Below, one piece after another: positions 50,501-63,700 of a DNA stretch of 64,000 nucleotides. The notes under the pieces are model-generated. The model was not told the DNA's origin. It searched no databases and saw only the letters and a program-made list of their open reading frames with translations. Within the stretch, counting starts at the first letter, position 1. Each line of letters begins with the position of its first letter. This stretch comes from Colletes latitarsis (Eukaryota > Arthropoda > Insecta > Hymenoptera > Colletidae). The position numbers and the translations under genes are program-made. The DNA lies in NCBI RefSeq assembly GCF_051014445.1, contig NC_135141.1, positions 30,899,422 to 30,963,421 on the forward strand. Reading direction: 5' to 3'.

Positions 50501-52930
50501 AGCGAGTGACATGATCGATTGCCAGGCGATCAGTTGCCTAAACATCGCGGCTGTGTTCGAGTACGAAATATCATCGTCGTGGCGGATATTAATCAAAGTA
50601 ATGATTGACGATTACGATCAAGGTGGTTGATGGTTAGTTGTCGTGGACGATTTATGATTGATAAACGAATTAATGGTTAATTGTTCGCGGATACGACGGT
50701 TGCGGCAATCGTTCATCGCGATCAAGATTAAAGTAAACTTTATTCGCCAGCGACGATCGTTAATTGAGCTCGTCATTAATCCTACTCGACTAATGATGCA
50801 GATGTTATCTATTTAATTGATTCGCGCTAAAATTTTCGCACGCTGCGTTATTGTTTGCCCGATTAAATCTCCTCGTACAATATAGTTTTTAATCAGTCGT
50901 CCGAATCGCGATGGAAAACTCTCGTTTTAGAGAGGTAATTAAATTATTTCCGCTCGTAATAGGAAAATAAATAAATATTGTTCAATTTGATAATTTGCGT
51001 TACTAACCGTCGAATATGAAATATTCATTTAATCAACGCCGGGCATTGGCGAGTCGCCAATTATCATGATAGGTTAATTTCATTAATCCATCAATATTAA
51101 TCGTATTTATTTGTCCAATGAAAGTAGTTTTCGATCTAACGATATTTTAAATCGCTAATCCGTCGTAGCGGATACTTATTTACTGTAAAACAACGTTACG
51201 ATATTTAGACTTTGAATCTGAAACTTGGAGCCCGTTGCTCCGTAGCCAGGTAATTCTAAGAGTAGGAAACTCCCATCGTCTACGAACAAAGTCCAAAGGT
51301 CCCTGACGCAGGGTGTTCGATGCCCTATTGTGCACAGGTGTGCAAATTGGGTTTTATTGCCGGGAATTAGGCAGCACCGGTTCCCCGGGAATTAATTTCA
51401 ATCGATCGGGACTACTAATTAAGCGCTTTCCGATTAGTTCTTGTCTTCGGGAGCAGATTATCGGTCGACGCTTCTGACGATAATTCCACCGAAAATTCCA
51501 AGAGACGTCTCGAAATGGGATTCTTCGACAGAAAATTCTGGGGACTCTTTCATCCCGTCGGGGCGTAGATTTATGACGCGTCGAATCGAGCGACGGGACA
51601 GCCTTGAAAAAAGAACGCCGCGATTATGAAGTCTCTTTCGGATTTATTCCCTGTCGGGAGGCCCCTGACGGAAGTTAATTCCGTGGGCTCGCAGCCCCGC
51701 GAGGCTAAGCAAAAGCGCGAGTCGAAGTCAAAGAGCATTAGTCAGGAGCGTCAGAGCTCCCCTCGAAATCGCGTCGAACTCGAAACTTTGAAGTCGCTGC
51801 TCCGGAATGAAATTACGGCTATTGCTGATGCAGCCTCGCTGCTCTGGGCGCGTTGAAATTCAGATTCGAACGTAAACAATGTTTCGAACATTTGTTCGGT
51901 TGTAAAATGTGTTCCATTAAAAATTGTTTCGAGTTGAAAACCGTCGGTGGAACGCGAGCGAATGATCGATCGGGAGTAGAAGATGAGGAGTTCGTTAACG
52001 CGGTGGATGGAGACTCGTCGATGCATTCCAGAATGGGAGGGGGGTGGTAGAACTTAAACTTTGCTCGAGTTTCGGGACGGGCGGGAGTATCGAGGAGGAT
52101 CCTTTGGAAATGAATTCCTCAGTTCGTCGGAGCGAAATGAAACGGGCAACGAGAACGAAAGTCCGGAGGAGGCCGGGGCTACTTGGCGGATCCTTTTGAT
52201 TCGGTGAAAGGCTTCCCGTAGTATCTTCAAAGAGTTCCTGTTGCCCGAGGTATGGCCACCGGACCGTAAAAACAGTGGAGGGAACTCGCTTTTAATTTCG
52301 CCGGGCGCAAAGCCGCCGTCCGAGGCGAAGTTAGGTGCCGTTAAGTCGGCGCGTTCAGACTTCGGGAGTATTAGGTGCCTCGAGATTACCCCGGGTTCGC
52401 TCCTGTTCCTTGGGAATCGGTTTCCCGCTCGAATTGCTTTTTGCTTCGCGGCGTTTAAGCATATAGAGACGAGGAGGCGTTGCTTTCTCTTCCGCCTCGC
52501 GGACGAGTTGCTCGGATTTTAATTGTTTTTTCCCCGCCAGGAAACCCTCGGTCGACTTGGCAAACGAGCGAACGGGTTCCTCTGTTATTGTTTGTGGCCA
52601 TCGACCGCCAGCGAGGTCTCCGTTTGCCTCTATCGAGAAAAGAAATTGTCAGGTTATACGATAGAATCTATTCCTAGTCGTTAAATTGAACTGTTTCTCG
52701 ATTTATTGCTCTCCTTTGGGTACCGTTCAGACGCAGAGGAGATCGGCGTCGAAGTAGACCAGAGCAATCTTCGTCTGTCAGCATGTTAGCTACTGTTTAA
52801 TTTACTTTGCTTTGTGGAACAGCAGTCTACGTGGCAATCGTGCTCGAGACTTTTGAGCAGCACTGTACGTTGACTAGTTAGACTCTGCTTCGAGTTCCGT
52901 GCCGTAACGAGAAAAGAAATTGTTCACGAG
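47561..52930. other. CpG-rich non-coding DNA
   Basis: No gene supported. The 191- and 188-codon open frames at 49710-50285 (plus) and 50030-50596 (minus) overlap each other and show no domains. A G-rich run occurs at 50238-50253. Confidence 0.5.
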
Positions 52931-52933
52931 GCT

Positions 52934-53002
52934 TACCGAACCGTGATTCGAACTCGGATCTCTTTGCTAAACGACTGCTTCGTCCGGGTAGGCTATTCGG
53001 AT
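52934..53002 (-). pseudogene. tRNA-like relic or SINE head
   Basis: On the minus strand an A-box-like TAGCCTACCCGG (52984-52995) and a B-box-like AGTTCGAATC (52945-52954) have tRNA-like spacing. A short acceptor-like pairing, CCGAA with TTCGG, brackets them. The T-arm pairs with one mismatch (CCGAG with CACGG), but the anticodon stem does not pair, so a working tRNA is unlikely. It may be the 5' part of a tRNA-derived SINE or a decayed tRNA copy. Confidence 0.4.
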
Positions 53003-56000
53003 AATGAATAGAGTCCTTTCTTCTGGGAAGCATAAGACCAGACGACGGGGTTTTCATTAAAGCGTAATGGATGGTATTACACGAGATGTTTATATTTTTC
53101 ACAAACTATTTCGTTTCTAATTATTGATAGACGAGTCCTCGATAGTACCTTGTCGATCAGGAATATCGAGAATCCAATATAAGAAATAAATGTCAGGTGT
53201 GTAATTAACTATATAATATTTTATTTGGAGTTTACGTGAAAACATTTTTCTATGTTGCTCGATAATAGCATAGGTTGAAAAGACAAGCTATAAATGTTAA
53301 ATGATGATTCCGTCATTCTGTATCTCAGATTCTCGAGAGATACTTTTGAGGTGTCGTAGCACCCTTACTAATTATACATAGCTACTATAGACACTTTGCT
53401 CCAAAGTTGTTAGCAAACGTAAGGAGGAATTTTAACATTTTTTTGAGACTCGTCTACGTGCACTGGTATCGATTGAAACATTTTTCGTGAGACAAATGGA
53501 GTCTGTAATGCATGGCTAAGTGTCTGCAAACGTCGACAAAATGGGAAGACTCGACGATATCGCGAAGCACATTATTAGTATCAGCGTACTGAAATAGCCA
53601 ATTTAACGTAACGATATCAGCTTTCGTTCTCCACCCAGTACCCAGTAGATGGCTTCGTTGTTACGTGGCGTTGTACTCCAATAGACCATTGTATCCTCCT
53701 TGAGGCTTTTAATTTCTCTACGTTCAGGATAATTATGCGTGTACATGTAACATTGAAAAAAAAAGACCTTTCCAAACGTGATCGCGTTAACGTGGATAAC
53801 GTCGCGGGAAGCAGCGAAACAGTCCGGATGGTTGGTCTCTGGTTCGAAAACGGAATCGACCGCGGATCAGCAATTTGACGTTCGAAGGCAGTAATTCGAG
53901 CGACAGGAGCGTGCATAATGCGACACGGTATCGAGGACGAATTCCGGTGACGCGGCGGCTGTAATCGCGTCAAGAGCGTCGTGTTTTATGCGCGCCGACA
54001 GAAACGGGACGGCGAGCCGTGTCGGCGACGAATCGAGCCACGGGCTGCGAGATAGGATTACGTTACGGTTCGTCGGCCTCGAACACCCGGACGCGGAAGC
54101 TGCAGCAACGCGCGAGAGCGTCACCGTAATCTATGTTCCGGCGAACTTAATCTGGACGCGCGGAAAATTGACGAGTCCCGCCGCGAAACGGATACGATAT
54201 CCGGAAACGAACGCCTACGAGTCTACCGACCTTTCCCGTCGTTATTAAAATGTCCCGGAAAGATGGAAAGTCTATTTAAAAAAATCTTAAGGGATCGATC
54301 GCCCCTCGAGCGAGAAAGCTATTGGTTTGGCAACTCTGACTCCTCGTCGATTGCTCCAGTTAAGGAAAAAGCACCAATAAAGGTTTCGAAACTTCTTCTC
54401 AAAGAAAAAGTACTTTGTTCGTAAGTTTCGAAACGCCTCGAAAAATCTTAATTCTATCTTTAACACTTGAACTACGATTATAGTGTATTTATCGCGAAAA
54501 TAAGTGTTTATTTATTGTCGTATAGAAAATTAAGTCGAGTAAATTATTTACATGTTTTGTTAGAAATCACGAATGGGCCATTTTATCGATGTTACAAACT
54601 TCTATTTGCTCGAAGGCTTCTCCAAACGGTTCAAGTTTAATCTAGATCTCGACATAGTTTGGACAAGGAGTTATTATCGCTCACCAAATAAGCGAATGTG
54701 GTCCAAATTGTGTCGTGTTTTGTTTTTACGGAACGCCTCACAAATATAGTAGAAAAATACAATAGCGATGAACCTTTGGACCGTAGCAAGTAGAACGCGG
54801 ACGTCGATTAATTTTTAGTCAGCCACGAGCCTCGCTTGACCAAAACGTCCGACCCAGTACGTGCTCGTATTCCTTTGAAGATATTTCTCTCCACAATGCA
54901 GATCGTTCGATTGATACTCTGGTGACCTAGTTTTCTCGGCACGATAATCCGTTTCTTACGAAACAGTTAAATAACAGTCACGTAATCTCTCTCCCAAGAA
55001 ATTATTCAGGAAACCGTTCGGGAGGTCTGTGTCGGGTCTAGCAAAACGAAGAAATCATTAAACTGCCGCGTTACGGAGGAATACCGAGTAACGCTCCGTT
55101 CGGATGAAAAATGGCTGCTTTAAATACTTGTCGAACTTATCCGTAACAGTTTTATCGTTTCTAGGATCCGCTAGATCTTCTACAGACTTCCTTAACGTTT
55201 TTCGCGATAGCTACTTCGTAGAAAAATACAAGATTAGTATTCGACGTAGCAAGAAAGGGCTATTTTCGAGCGTGGTCCTTTTCAAAGGAACGTAAAACAC
55301 AAGGGTGACCGACCTTGAGCGACGAATTTACGCCGTCGAGCCCCCTCGCGTTTTCACCCTCGCGTTTTAACGAGATGCTCTCCGTGCAGGGGCGACGAAT
55401 GTGGGTCAAGCATAGGGCGAAGGCGGCATTAAACCCCCCTCACGGTTGAAACACAAAAAAAAAAGGCTTTTCTTGCGCGCGAGCAGTCGTCTACGACCGT
55501 CTCGCGTCATTCGTTACTTATCGATCCCAACCCGGACGAAATTGAATTAAGCTTTTCCGAGCGGAAAGACGGGGGAGAGACAGGACGCGAAGGGTTCGAA
55601 AGGGCAGAAAGAAACGAAACGCTTGGAGATATAATATCATCGACACCCGGGGTTTCCAATTAGTCGTTTTGCTGATTTCCTAGCCGGGATTCGATCCCCC
55701 CGAGCAGCTCTTCCGAGGGAAAAAGAATTTACCGAGGGAGGTGAATCCCTTTCGAGAGGAAATCTGATCAGTTTTCGCGCACAGTCTTTCATCAATATCC
55801 CGTTTGCAACACCTTCGGGGCGTAATTTCGTTCCTCGTTGCTCGCGGCGAGGACCAAACAGATTTGTTGACGATTCCGGAGCTACCGCCCTGTTATCATA
55901 GCTCGCTAATTCGTGTTTTATGTAGCGTCCCGACGCTCTGAATCGCGCCTCCGTCATTAGCCCGCGAGTCAACCAAGCTGCAAGGGATGCAAATCCAGCA

Positions 56001-57448
56001 ACACAGCGACTCCCACGCAGTCGTGATATCCCTCGTAGCAACCCGGGGCTGCTGCCAGGGCGGCACGATGGGGCTCTTACGTCGTGTACACAGAGAACCT
56101 CCCTCGCGTCGCGATGCTTTGACTACGTGAAAGGAATTTCCCTGGCATAGCTGGGTTATCGATAGAATGCACGGTATGCGGGGGAGGACGCGGAAAACTG
56201 TCTTTCCGTCCTCGCGAAATCAACGCAATAATAAATGGTACGGCGAAAGAAAGCATTCTGGAGATCGAGGCCTGTTATTTTTATTGTTTCGTCGAGCAAA
56301 TTAAAACATTTCGATGAAATACTGGACATTTTTACCATCGATTGTTCGAAGCACGTAATGGCTCAACTTTTCGCCGTAGTTTCTCGACGAGCGCTAGAAA
56401 GATACCGATAGTCGGAGTTTTCAAATTTTTTAATCACATTCGTGAATCAGATACCTTTCATTCGATGTTCGAAAACTAGTATAAAATACTTCTTATTCGA
56501 GGATAAAAGGCTTACGATTTTTGTGTAGATAGGAAAATCTTTTTTATTTGCAATTTGTAAAAGTCCTTGGAAGATTAGCGAGTTTCCGATTGAGAGCGAA
56601 GATTTCTCGAAAATCGAGGTCGAAACGACCGTTGAAAAAGGACGAGGATTTGTTAGCACATCGTTGCACGTAATCCTTTGAAGAAATTTATAGAGAAAAG
56701 GAAGACGTCGTCGCTCGTGGGCATGCGACCAATTAAACGGATTTCCGGTGTATCCGGTGTTAATTGCGATTCAGTCACAATTATCCTCTAATTACTCGGT
56801 GAGTCACGGCTGTTGCCCAGTAATTCGACGTTTCTTCGATATTGTGGCAACGTGAACCTTAATCTGGGATCCACTCCTCGAGGGTGGCTGAACAGGAACG
56901 TCAACATTTGGGTCGCTTTCTCGCACCTGGAATGGTTCGATTTTATCGACTTGCAATTACGTCTGTACTCCTTTGATTTTCCGGGTTCTTGTTAACGTAA
57001 AGATCGATTCTATCGAACGTTTGCTTCCTCCAAATATTTAACCAGTCCCTCGATCGAGCATAAATGAGATATTCAAAGTGGTATTTATCATAATAAATGA
57101 CTACAAATTAATCACGGTAAAAATGGACATTGATCGACGTCCTTCACGTTTGGGTCTCGATTCTCGTTCGAAGGCGTCGAGAAGAACAGTTCGCGTTTGA
57201 TTTAACGCTCTTTCGATGTTCCGTTTCGTTTTGTACGCGATCCGATACGGTGCCGCGTAAATTCCGCTTTATCTGACTGCACGTCTACGATTCTCAAAAG
57301 CAAGAATCGCGAGACTATTCCCAAGAGAATCCCTACGTAACGGAATCGACTCGCCTCTGTTAAGAATATAACGTAAATTTTAACGAGGTCGAGATTAGAA
57401 TCGGTCTAAAATTCTTGGATAGTTTGGTTTCGTTATCGATAGATCGAC
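53003..57448. other. Non-coding DNA, nothing recognised
   Basis: Mixed composition, with AT-rich patches near 53.1-53.4 and 54.4-54.6 kb. No gene, element or RNA supported. Confidence 0.5.
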
Positions 57449-57700
57449 TGTGACTAACTTTATGGAGTTCGTCGTTATTTGACCAACTGTATGGATAAAG
57501 TCCTGCAGATTGATACTATTTACACTGACTTTTCTAAAGGCATTAGGAATTGTTTGGTTTCTTGGCTATTCAGTTTTTTATCATACAGAGTTTGAATAGT
57601 TAAATTCAATAATAATTACTCATGAGAAATTAACGTTACATCTAGTGTTCCACAAGGTTTAAATTTTCTAAGCAATAATGTTTGACATAAAGGCTTCACT
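57449..57700 (+). pseudogene. Relic of a non-LTR retrotransposon reverse transcriptase
   Basis: Plus-strand frames contain, in order, TNFMEFV, then QIDTIYTDFSK (57506 onward), then LVSWLFSFLSYRV and SSVPQG (57647 onward). These match the order of jockey-like reverse transcriptase blocks (YTDFSKAFD, SYL, GVPQG). Stop codons and at least one frameshift interrupt it, and the catalytic YADD block is not seen. It is a short dead fragment that sits in an AT-richer island. Confidence 0.7.
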
Positions 57701-60700
57701 CCTGTGAATGAATAATAATAATTTCTCTATCGCATAAATTTTATTTTACTTTTCGGTGGATCGATTCTCTCCGTAAACGTTCCGTCTTCCCATTAGTTAC
57801 GACAGTCCACGGCTCTCTACCCGTGCGTGTATTTCGCAGTGCAATTTATCAAATGCTGGCGAAATCACGCTGGTGGGTCGTGGAAGTTGGTTTCCCGGGC
57901 GGAATTTTCGTTTGGTTTCGGTACGGTCAGACGATTTCGCGACCCACCGTGACGCACGTTGGTATCCTCGAGATCGTAAAGACGAGAGGGACCCGTCTCT
58001 GTCGGTGTCGCGGTGAAACGAGAGAAATGCACGGGTATTGCGAAAGCATCCGTGAAAACTGACCGCCGTGACGGTGTTTGGGTTATTTCGCTCGGAGGAA
58101 AGCGGCAAGACCACCGGTGCTTTCGGTTCCCAGCCTCGAATACTCTTCAAAGAACCAGGGAATGCTAGTTTGAAAATCCCGTTTCTCGGATACTCGGGTC
58201 TAACTTCTATTTAAACGTCAAACTTCCAGTATTGACTGTTGCGTTCCTCTTCGCTCCTGGGTACTCGCGGATTCTTTTTCCCCTCGCTGGACCGTTTCGC
58301 GTTCCACTTCCGGTTTCCAAGCCTCGATTCTAGACGTACAACGAACGGTTACAACATTCCGCGAGAACGATATTAATTCCGTGTTGCTTCGAAAGGTACG
58401 CGATCAGGAGATTCCGTTTCACTTTTTCGTTTCTCCCGTTATTATTGTACAAAATTTCTCCTCGTTTCTTTAGTTGTATTTATCGAATGCTTCCCGAAGG
58501 ACTCGGCAAAAAATTCTTTGTCCGCCAGGTTCGAGAAAAGGAAGGATCCGTCGATCGGATTTCGATCGAGGAAATAGTGGTCAGTTCGCGGTTAGGAACA
58601 CCAGAGATCATTAACGCGAACGCGGCGAACCAGAACACGAGAGTCATCGAACTCGATGTCCGTCGATTATTACCGGTGAAGCTTGTAAACGGAGCTGTCT
58701 TTCATTAGGTCCATATCGGCTGCAGCTTTAGCGTTCCTGGCGGAGGGACAATGTCCTGTCAGGACGATCGAAATAACGAGGCTAATTAGCGCACGTGGAA
58801 CGTCTAGTCGAAATCCTTCTATTAACGTCGTCGACTGTGAATCCTATTACCGTTCCGTTACCAATCTGTAACTTCGTCGTCGAAATATTCCGTGGATCCT
58901 GGCTCGTTGGGTCGACGAACTTAGGCGCGCGTAGATTTGCTTATTTTAAATCTTAGGATATTAAACAGTTTCTCAAACCAGTCGTATGAGTTTACATTGG
59001 ACCGTGAATTTCGTTTCCTAAAGATTCGGAGCCTCGATTACAGTAGTTTGCTTTATTTATTCGAAACGGTAAAGGAACGGTTTCCAAAGAGCATTTCGCT
59101 CGGTGACACGGCTATGGCACCATAATTCCAACGTAGGAACTTCGCGAGCACAATCTTGCCTCCGAGTTACATAATTCTCTGTTATGTAATTCGTTCCGGG
59201 TTTAGAACCTCGTAGGGAAGACGATGTGCGCTTAGATTATAGATGACTGTTACATTTTGCTGTCCTTGTACAGTATCGACCAGTCGTTCAATCGTTACGA
59301 AGGTTCCGCGTTCTCCGACTGGAGTTTATTAAAGGATTAGGGTTACCGTTTTTTTTTTAGAAGCAAGAGTTTTCTGATTCTATTTATTTCTTTGATTTTC
59401 ATTCTACCTTGCTGGTGCAATATAAGTAGAAAAGCAAGCGAATGTACGCTTTAATGTTTTCTTACAGTACCAAGAGCAGAGTAATCGTCAAAAGGTGGAT
59501 GAAGGAAAACAAAGGGCAAATAGAATGCGGAGAGGTAAAAATTGGGCTAACGACCCGAGTAAGAAAACTGAGAGAGTAGAATGGGGGCAAAAATGGAGAC
59601 AATCTTGGGGTTTAGCTACTGATAAGACAGAAGATAGATTAAAGGTCTGAGTAACGAGAAAGTTTCGTTGAAAAAAAACGTAGACGAAAGAAAGAACAAC
59701 GAAGCAACGAAGCAAACACAATAGAGAATATCATCGATTAAAATTACGATAGCCTAGAGTCTAGTGATTTCTCCAACAACACAAGAAAAAAAATTCTAAT
59801 ATCATCCACATACAAAACACTTATCACATTTTTTATATACACACGATGAAGGAATATCATTACAATCAGACGTCGTGTAGAAAAGTTTTAATAAAAATGC
59901 CCTAGTCGTTAACCCAATCGTTAATAGATGTTCACCGTTAATTTTACGATTAAAAATCGTTGAATTTCGGAGTCCATTGTGCAGCCTCGTATCGAAGGTT
60001 TCGATCGTCGCGGAAAGAATCGAGCACAGGGAGGGGGATCGATCATTGTCGATCCAATTACACGCGTTTCTCCGCGGGATCGACGTCGAAATGTTTACTC
60101 CGTATTCGAAATGTTTACTCCGTTAATTAACGCCCGAACGGTGAAGCGGTCGCGTCTAAATCTCGCTCGGTCGACGACAGGAGACTGCCAGTAAAGTTAA
60201 TCAGAAACAATTCGTTTCGATCCCCGATAAATTGGAGCCACCACCCTCTAATCAAGGGAGGAACAGGGCAGCTTTTGCTCGCAAGACTCCGCCCCGACGC
60301 TAACGAGTTTATCGGGAAACACGTAAGGCGGTCGGGTTAATTAATTAGACGGAACAATTTTCTACGGATATAAGGTGGAGAGGGCACAGGAGGGCCGACA
60401 GCGTTGTATGCACAGCCAGTCGACGTCGAACGGGCCTCTTAGGCGACGGAGGTAGTACGTGTACACACGTGGCTGCCACAAGTCGATAAATTATTCAGGA
60501 GCAGGACGAACCGCCGACAGGCGTCGTGAGCTAATTAACCTCGTTATCGCCGTGCGCACGATGGACCGAGGGGTTGAACGATCGGACGTGTCCTCTGCCC
60601 TATGGCTCGATCTTACGCTCCGTGAGTCTACTGTTGCGATCTTACTAGAATCCAAAGACCAGCTTTCATTCTTGAAATCACAGAATGGCGAAATAAGCGA

Positions 60701-63700
60701 GAAATATCGCAGACTACCGAGGTACTTAGGGTAATATTGGAATTGTAGGGCTATGGGTTGTGCGATTAAATCAAACTTCAATATTTAACTGTGTGAATAT
60801 TTAGTTTTTATTCCAAACGTGAAGATGTATCTTAGAGATCTGTTCGGTATGAGCTTGTTTGAACTTGTTACTATTGGAGGACAAAAGTTTAATACAAAAC
60901 AGGAAAGAAACAGTAAACATCGTTAGTGGAGATGATTTTTGTATCATGACGAGTCAAATAGGAAATTCAACAGGTTGCATTTTAAAATAGAAGAAATTTA
61001 CTGGTATTTCTACCGTGAAATAGAGAAACATTCGAAACCGAACATATAAAATAAAATCCCGGACAGAATCGCAAACTCCGGAGAATTATTGCCATAGAAA
61101 ATGCGTGTTATCGTAGAATCGGACAGTTGGCTTCGCAAGTTCGGTTCGATATCGATATTCACCCACGCACGGAAAGTTTTCGGCGTTATATTAACCGCGA
61201 TAGCCGTAGGAACAAGAAGCTGCCGGAACGGTGGCATATTTGAACACGCCCCCGCTATTTACCAAAGTTCGAGAAAGATCTTAATTTTCTTGCCAGGTTG
61301 AATCGGATGCCTTGGTACGCGGGATAAAGCGGTCCCGTAGAACGGAAACTCTTCCAGGGTGAACACGACCTTTCTCGAAACTTTTAACCGATCAAGATAC
61401 GTCGTGAGCAGAGCCGGACCGTTTCGCCAGTCGAGACGATTTGAATGAAAACGTCCGGATCGAATCGGTCGGGGTCGACTATCCGTCGCTGGATGTTTAA
61501 TTTCCCAACGATTGGGGGAAGGAGGGGGAGGAGGGGGGAGGGAAATGGATTCCCTCCGTCGGCGCGTATCAATTATTTCGCGACCCGGGTAACTTTCCAT
61601 CGATTTCCTGTCAGCGGAACACCCTTATTTCAAAATCAACGGAACTCGACCATCGGTAGTCGTAGAACGCGGGGAAATTAAATTACCAGTGCATTAAAAT
61701 ACGACTGCTGGGTTGGGTCCCCCGTGGCTTTCGCGGCTAGAGCTTCGCGTTACCACAGGGTAATCTGAATTATGGTTGGCCGGATACAACACTCTTCGCC
61801 GTGAGCACGTTGAACCCGAAATTCCGAATGCACCTGCGACGAATACTCGCTCGTAGGTTATTAGTTGCCACCGAGTTGCTCAAACTCCTGCTCGACCAGC
61901 AATTTAGGATCGATGACGCTTTCAGATAGAGTTTTTCATTCGTTGAGCTTCGCGGTAGTCCAAATTATTCCTCTTGATTAGCGATTCTTGACGTTATTGT
62001 TTCGTAGCAAACACGCGGCTTCGCTGGAGCAGATCGTCGATGTGTACGACGATAACAGAAACCATCTTTCAGACGGCACCCATTAGTCTTTTCCTCGTAT
62101 ATTCAGTCGCGACAGTCGGTTTACACGCGACAATCGGCGCAGACCTTCATCGGGTTGTCTCCGAACTTCGTCTTGACTAATTATAGTTCGTCTTTCGAGC
62201 CCCAACCGTGTTCCGCGTGTCTCTCTTCCGACGATGATAAATAGACAGTTCTGACGCGTGGGAGTCTATCGTAAGGCATTCCACCTTTATTTCGCCCTCG
62301 AGTTCCTAGATTTCGATGGCTCGTACGCATTTAGAGCGTTCGAGAACATCCAGAATATTTCCAGAAATATTAACAAAGTTATACTCCAGTTACTATACTT
62401 CTTGCATCAAAGAATCTCGAATCAAAGAATAAGAAGAGCGGATCCCTGGTTTTGTAAACAGCACAAGGATCTCGAGGTACACGTATGATAAGCGGTTTCA
62501 CCGCGGTAGCATAATGGTACGATATTTTTCTGACTGCTTCGTGCATATCCGCGCTGGCATGTGCGCGCAGCCTGGTGGAAATGAAAAAGGAGGAATCCTC
62601 GGTCCGGTTTCCAGCTGCAAACAAAACGTCAACGAACAGGGTTGTCGTTCATTGTCTTTGCAGAATTCTTTGGGATTTCCTCGTCCACGGGGATAATTTT
62701 AATAGCTGCTCCAGACACAATTTTACGTTCATCCGTTCCCCAGCAGTAATGACGTTTCACGTTTGCGATAGATGGACAAAACTTTGGCAGTATTTCGAAG
62801 ATTACGATGGGCGGGAATTTTATCAAGTTCCTTTCATTTTTAACGGATCTGTTAATATTTGTACATTTTCCGTTCCAAAGAATTATTCTTTAATTTTGAA
62901 ATTATCCTTCTAGAGGATTCACGGTTTTCGTTATTCGCGAGTTCGATTCTCCGGTAACGACGGGCATTGATCGAAAGACGTTATCCGTTAATTGCTGTTC
63001 TCGCGGCGACAGGAACGCTGACTCATTTCGCTCGATTGGCGCCGTTACGCGTAACGCGAGTACGCGAATCGAACTGCGATCGCAAGCAAAATCGTTTGCA
63101 AACGATCGTATCGCAGATCAGCGGCCGGATCGAATAACAATCTGGATACTCGCTCGCTGGCCAAGTCCTGGCCGATTACCAACGTTCTTTTCGATTATTA
63201 CGAAGCGTTGTATCTCCGTCGAATCGCCGGGAAGCGTTTCAAAATCGCCAGCGGGAAACGAGGATGGAGGATCGTTTTCTAGCGAACGGTTCATCGTATT
63301 GTTTGAAATACATCGCGATAAAGCGGATGATTCATCGGGAAGAGAGCGTCTTTAATCCGACAGTTTGATACTTTTCGTTGAACGAAGGACGTCGAACAAA
63401 GAGGTCCGTTGCCCGGAGCAAAAGAGCGTCTGGTCGGGGCGACGTCGACGTCGGATGCATTTTTCATCGGGAAAGAGATTTTTTTTTCTTCCCCCCCACC
63501 CATAGAATTTCAGCGAAACGGATTAGACTGCGCGCGCCTTTCTATCTATTCAGGATACCTATAGTCTCGCGGGGAAGCAACCCCTAGAGCGTCCCTTTTA
63601 CAATTTATTTCTCGACCAGTCGTGCTTAAAGGACTGGAAACTCTGATTTTGTACGAACCACAGCTCGTATTTTTAGAGCAATTAAAAATAACTACGAGGG

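Noticed and set aside
49710..50596. Overlapping 191- and 188-codon frames on opposite strands
   Set aside because: They lie largely on top of each other, and neither resembles a protein family.
60368..60425. TATA-like ATATAAGG as a promoter
   Set aside because: No transcript start motif at the right distance that is convincing, and no exon downstream.
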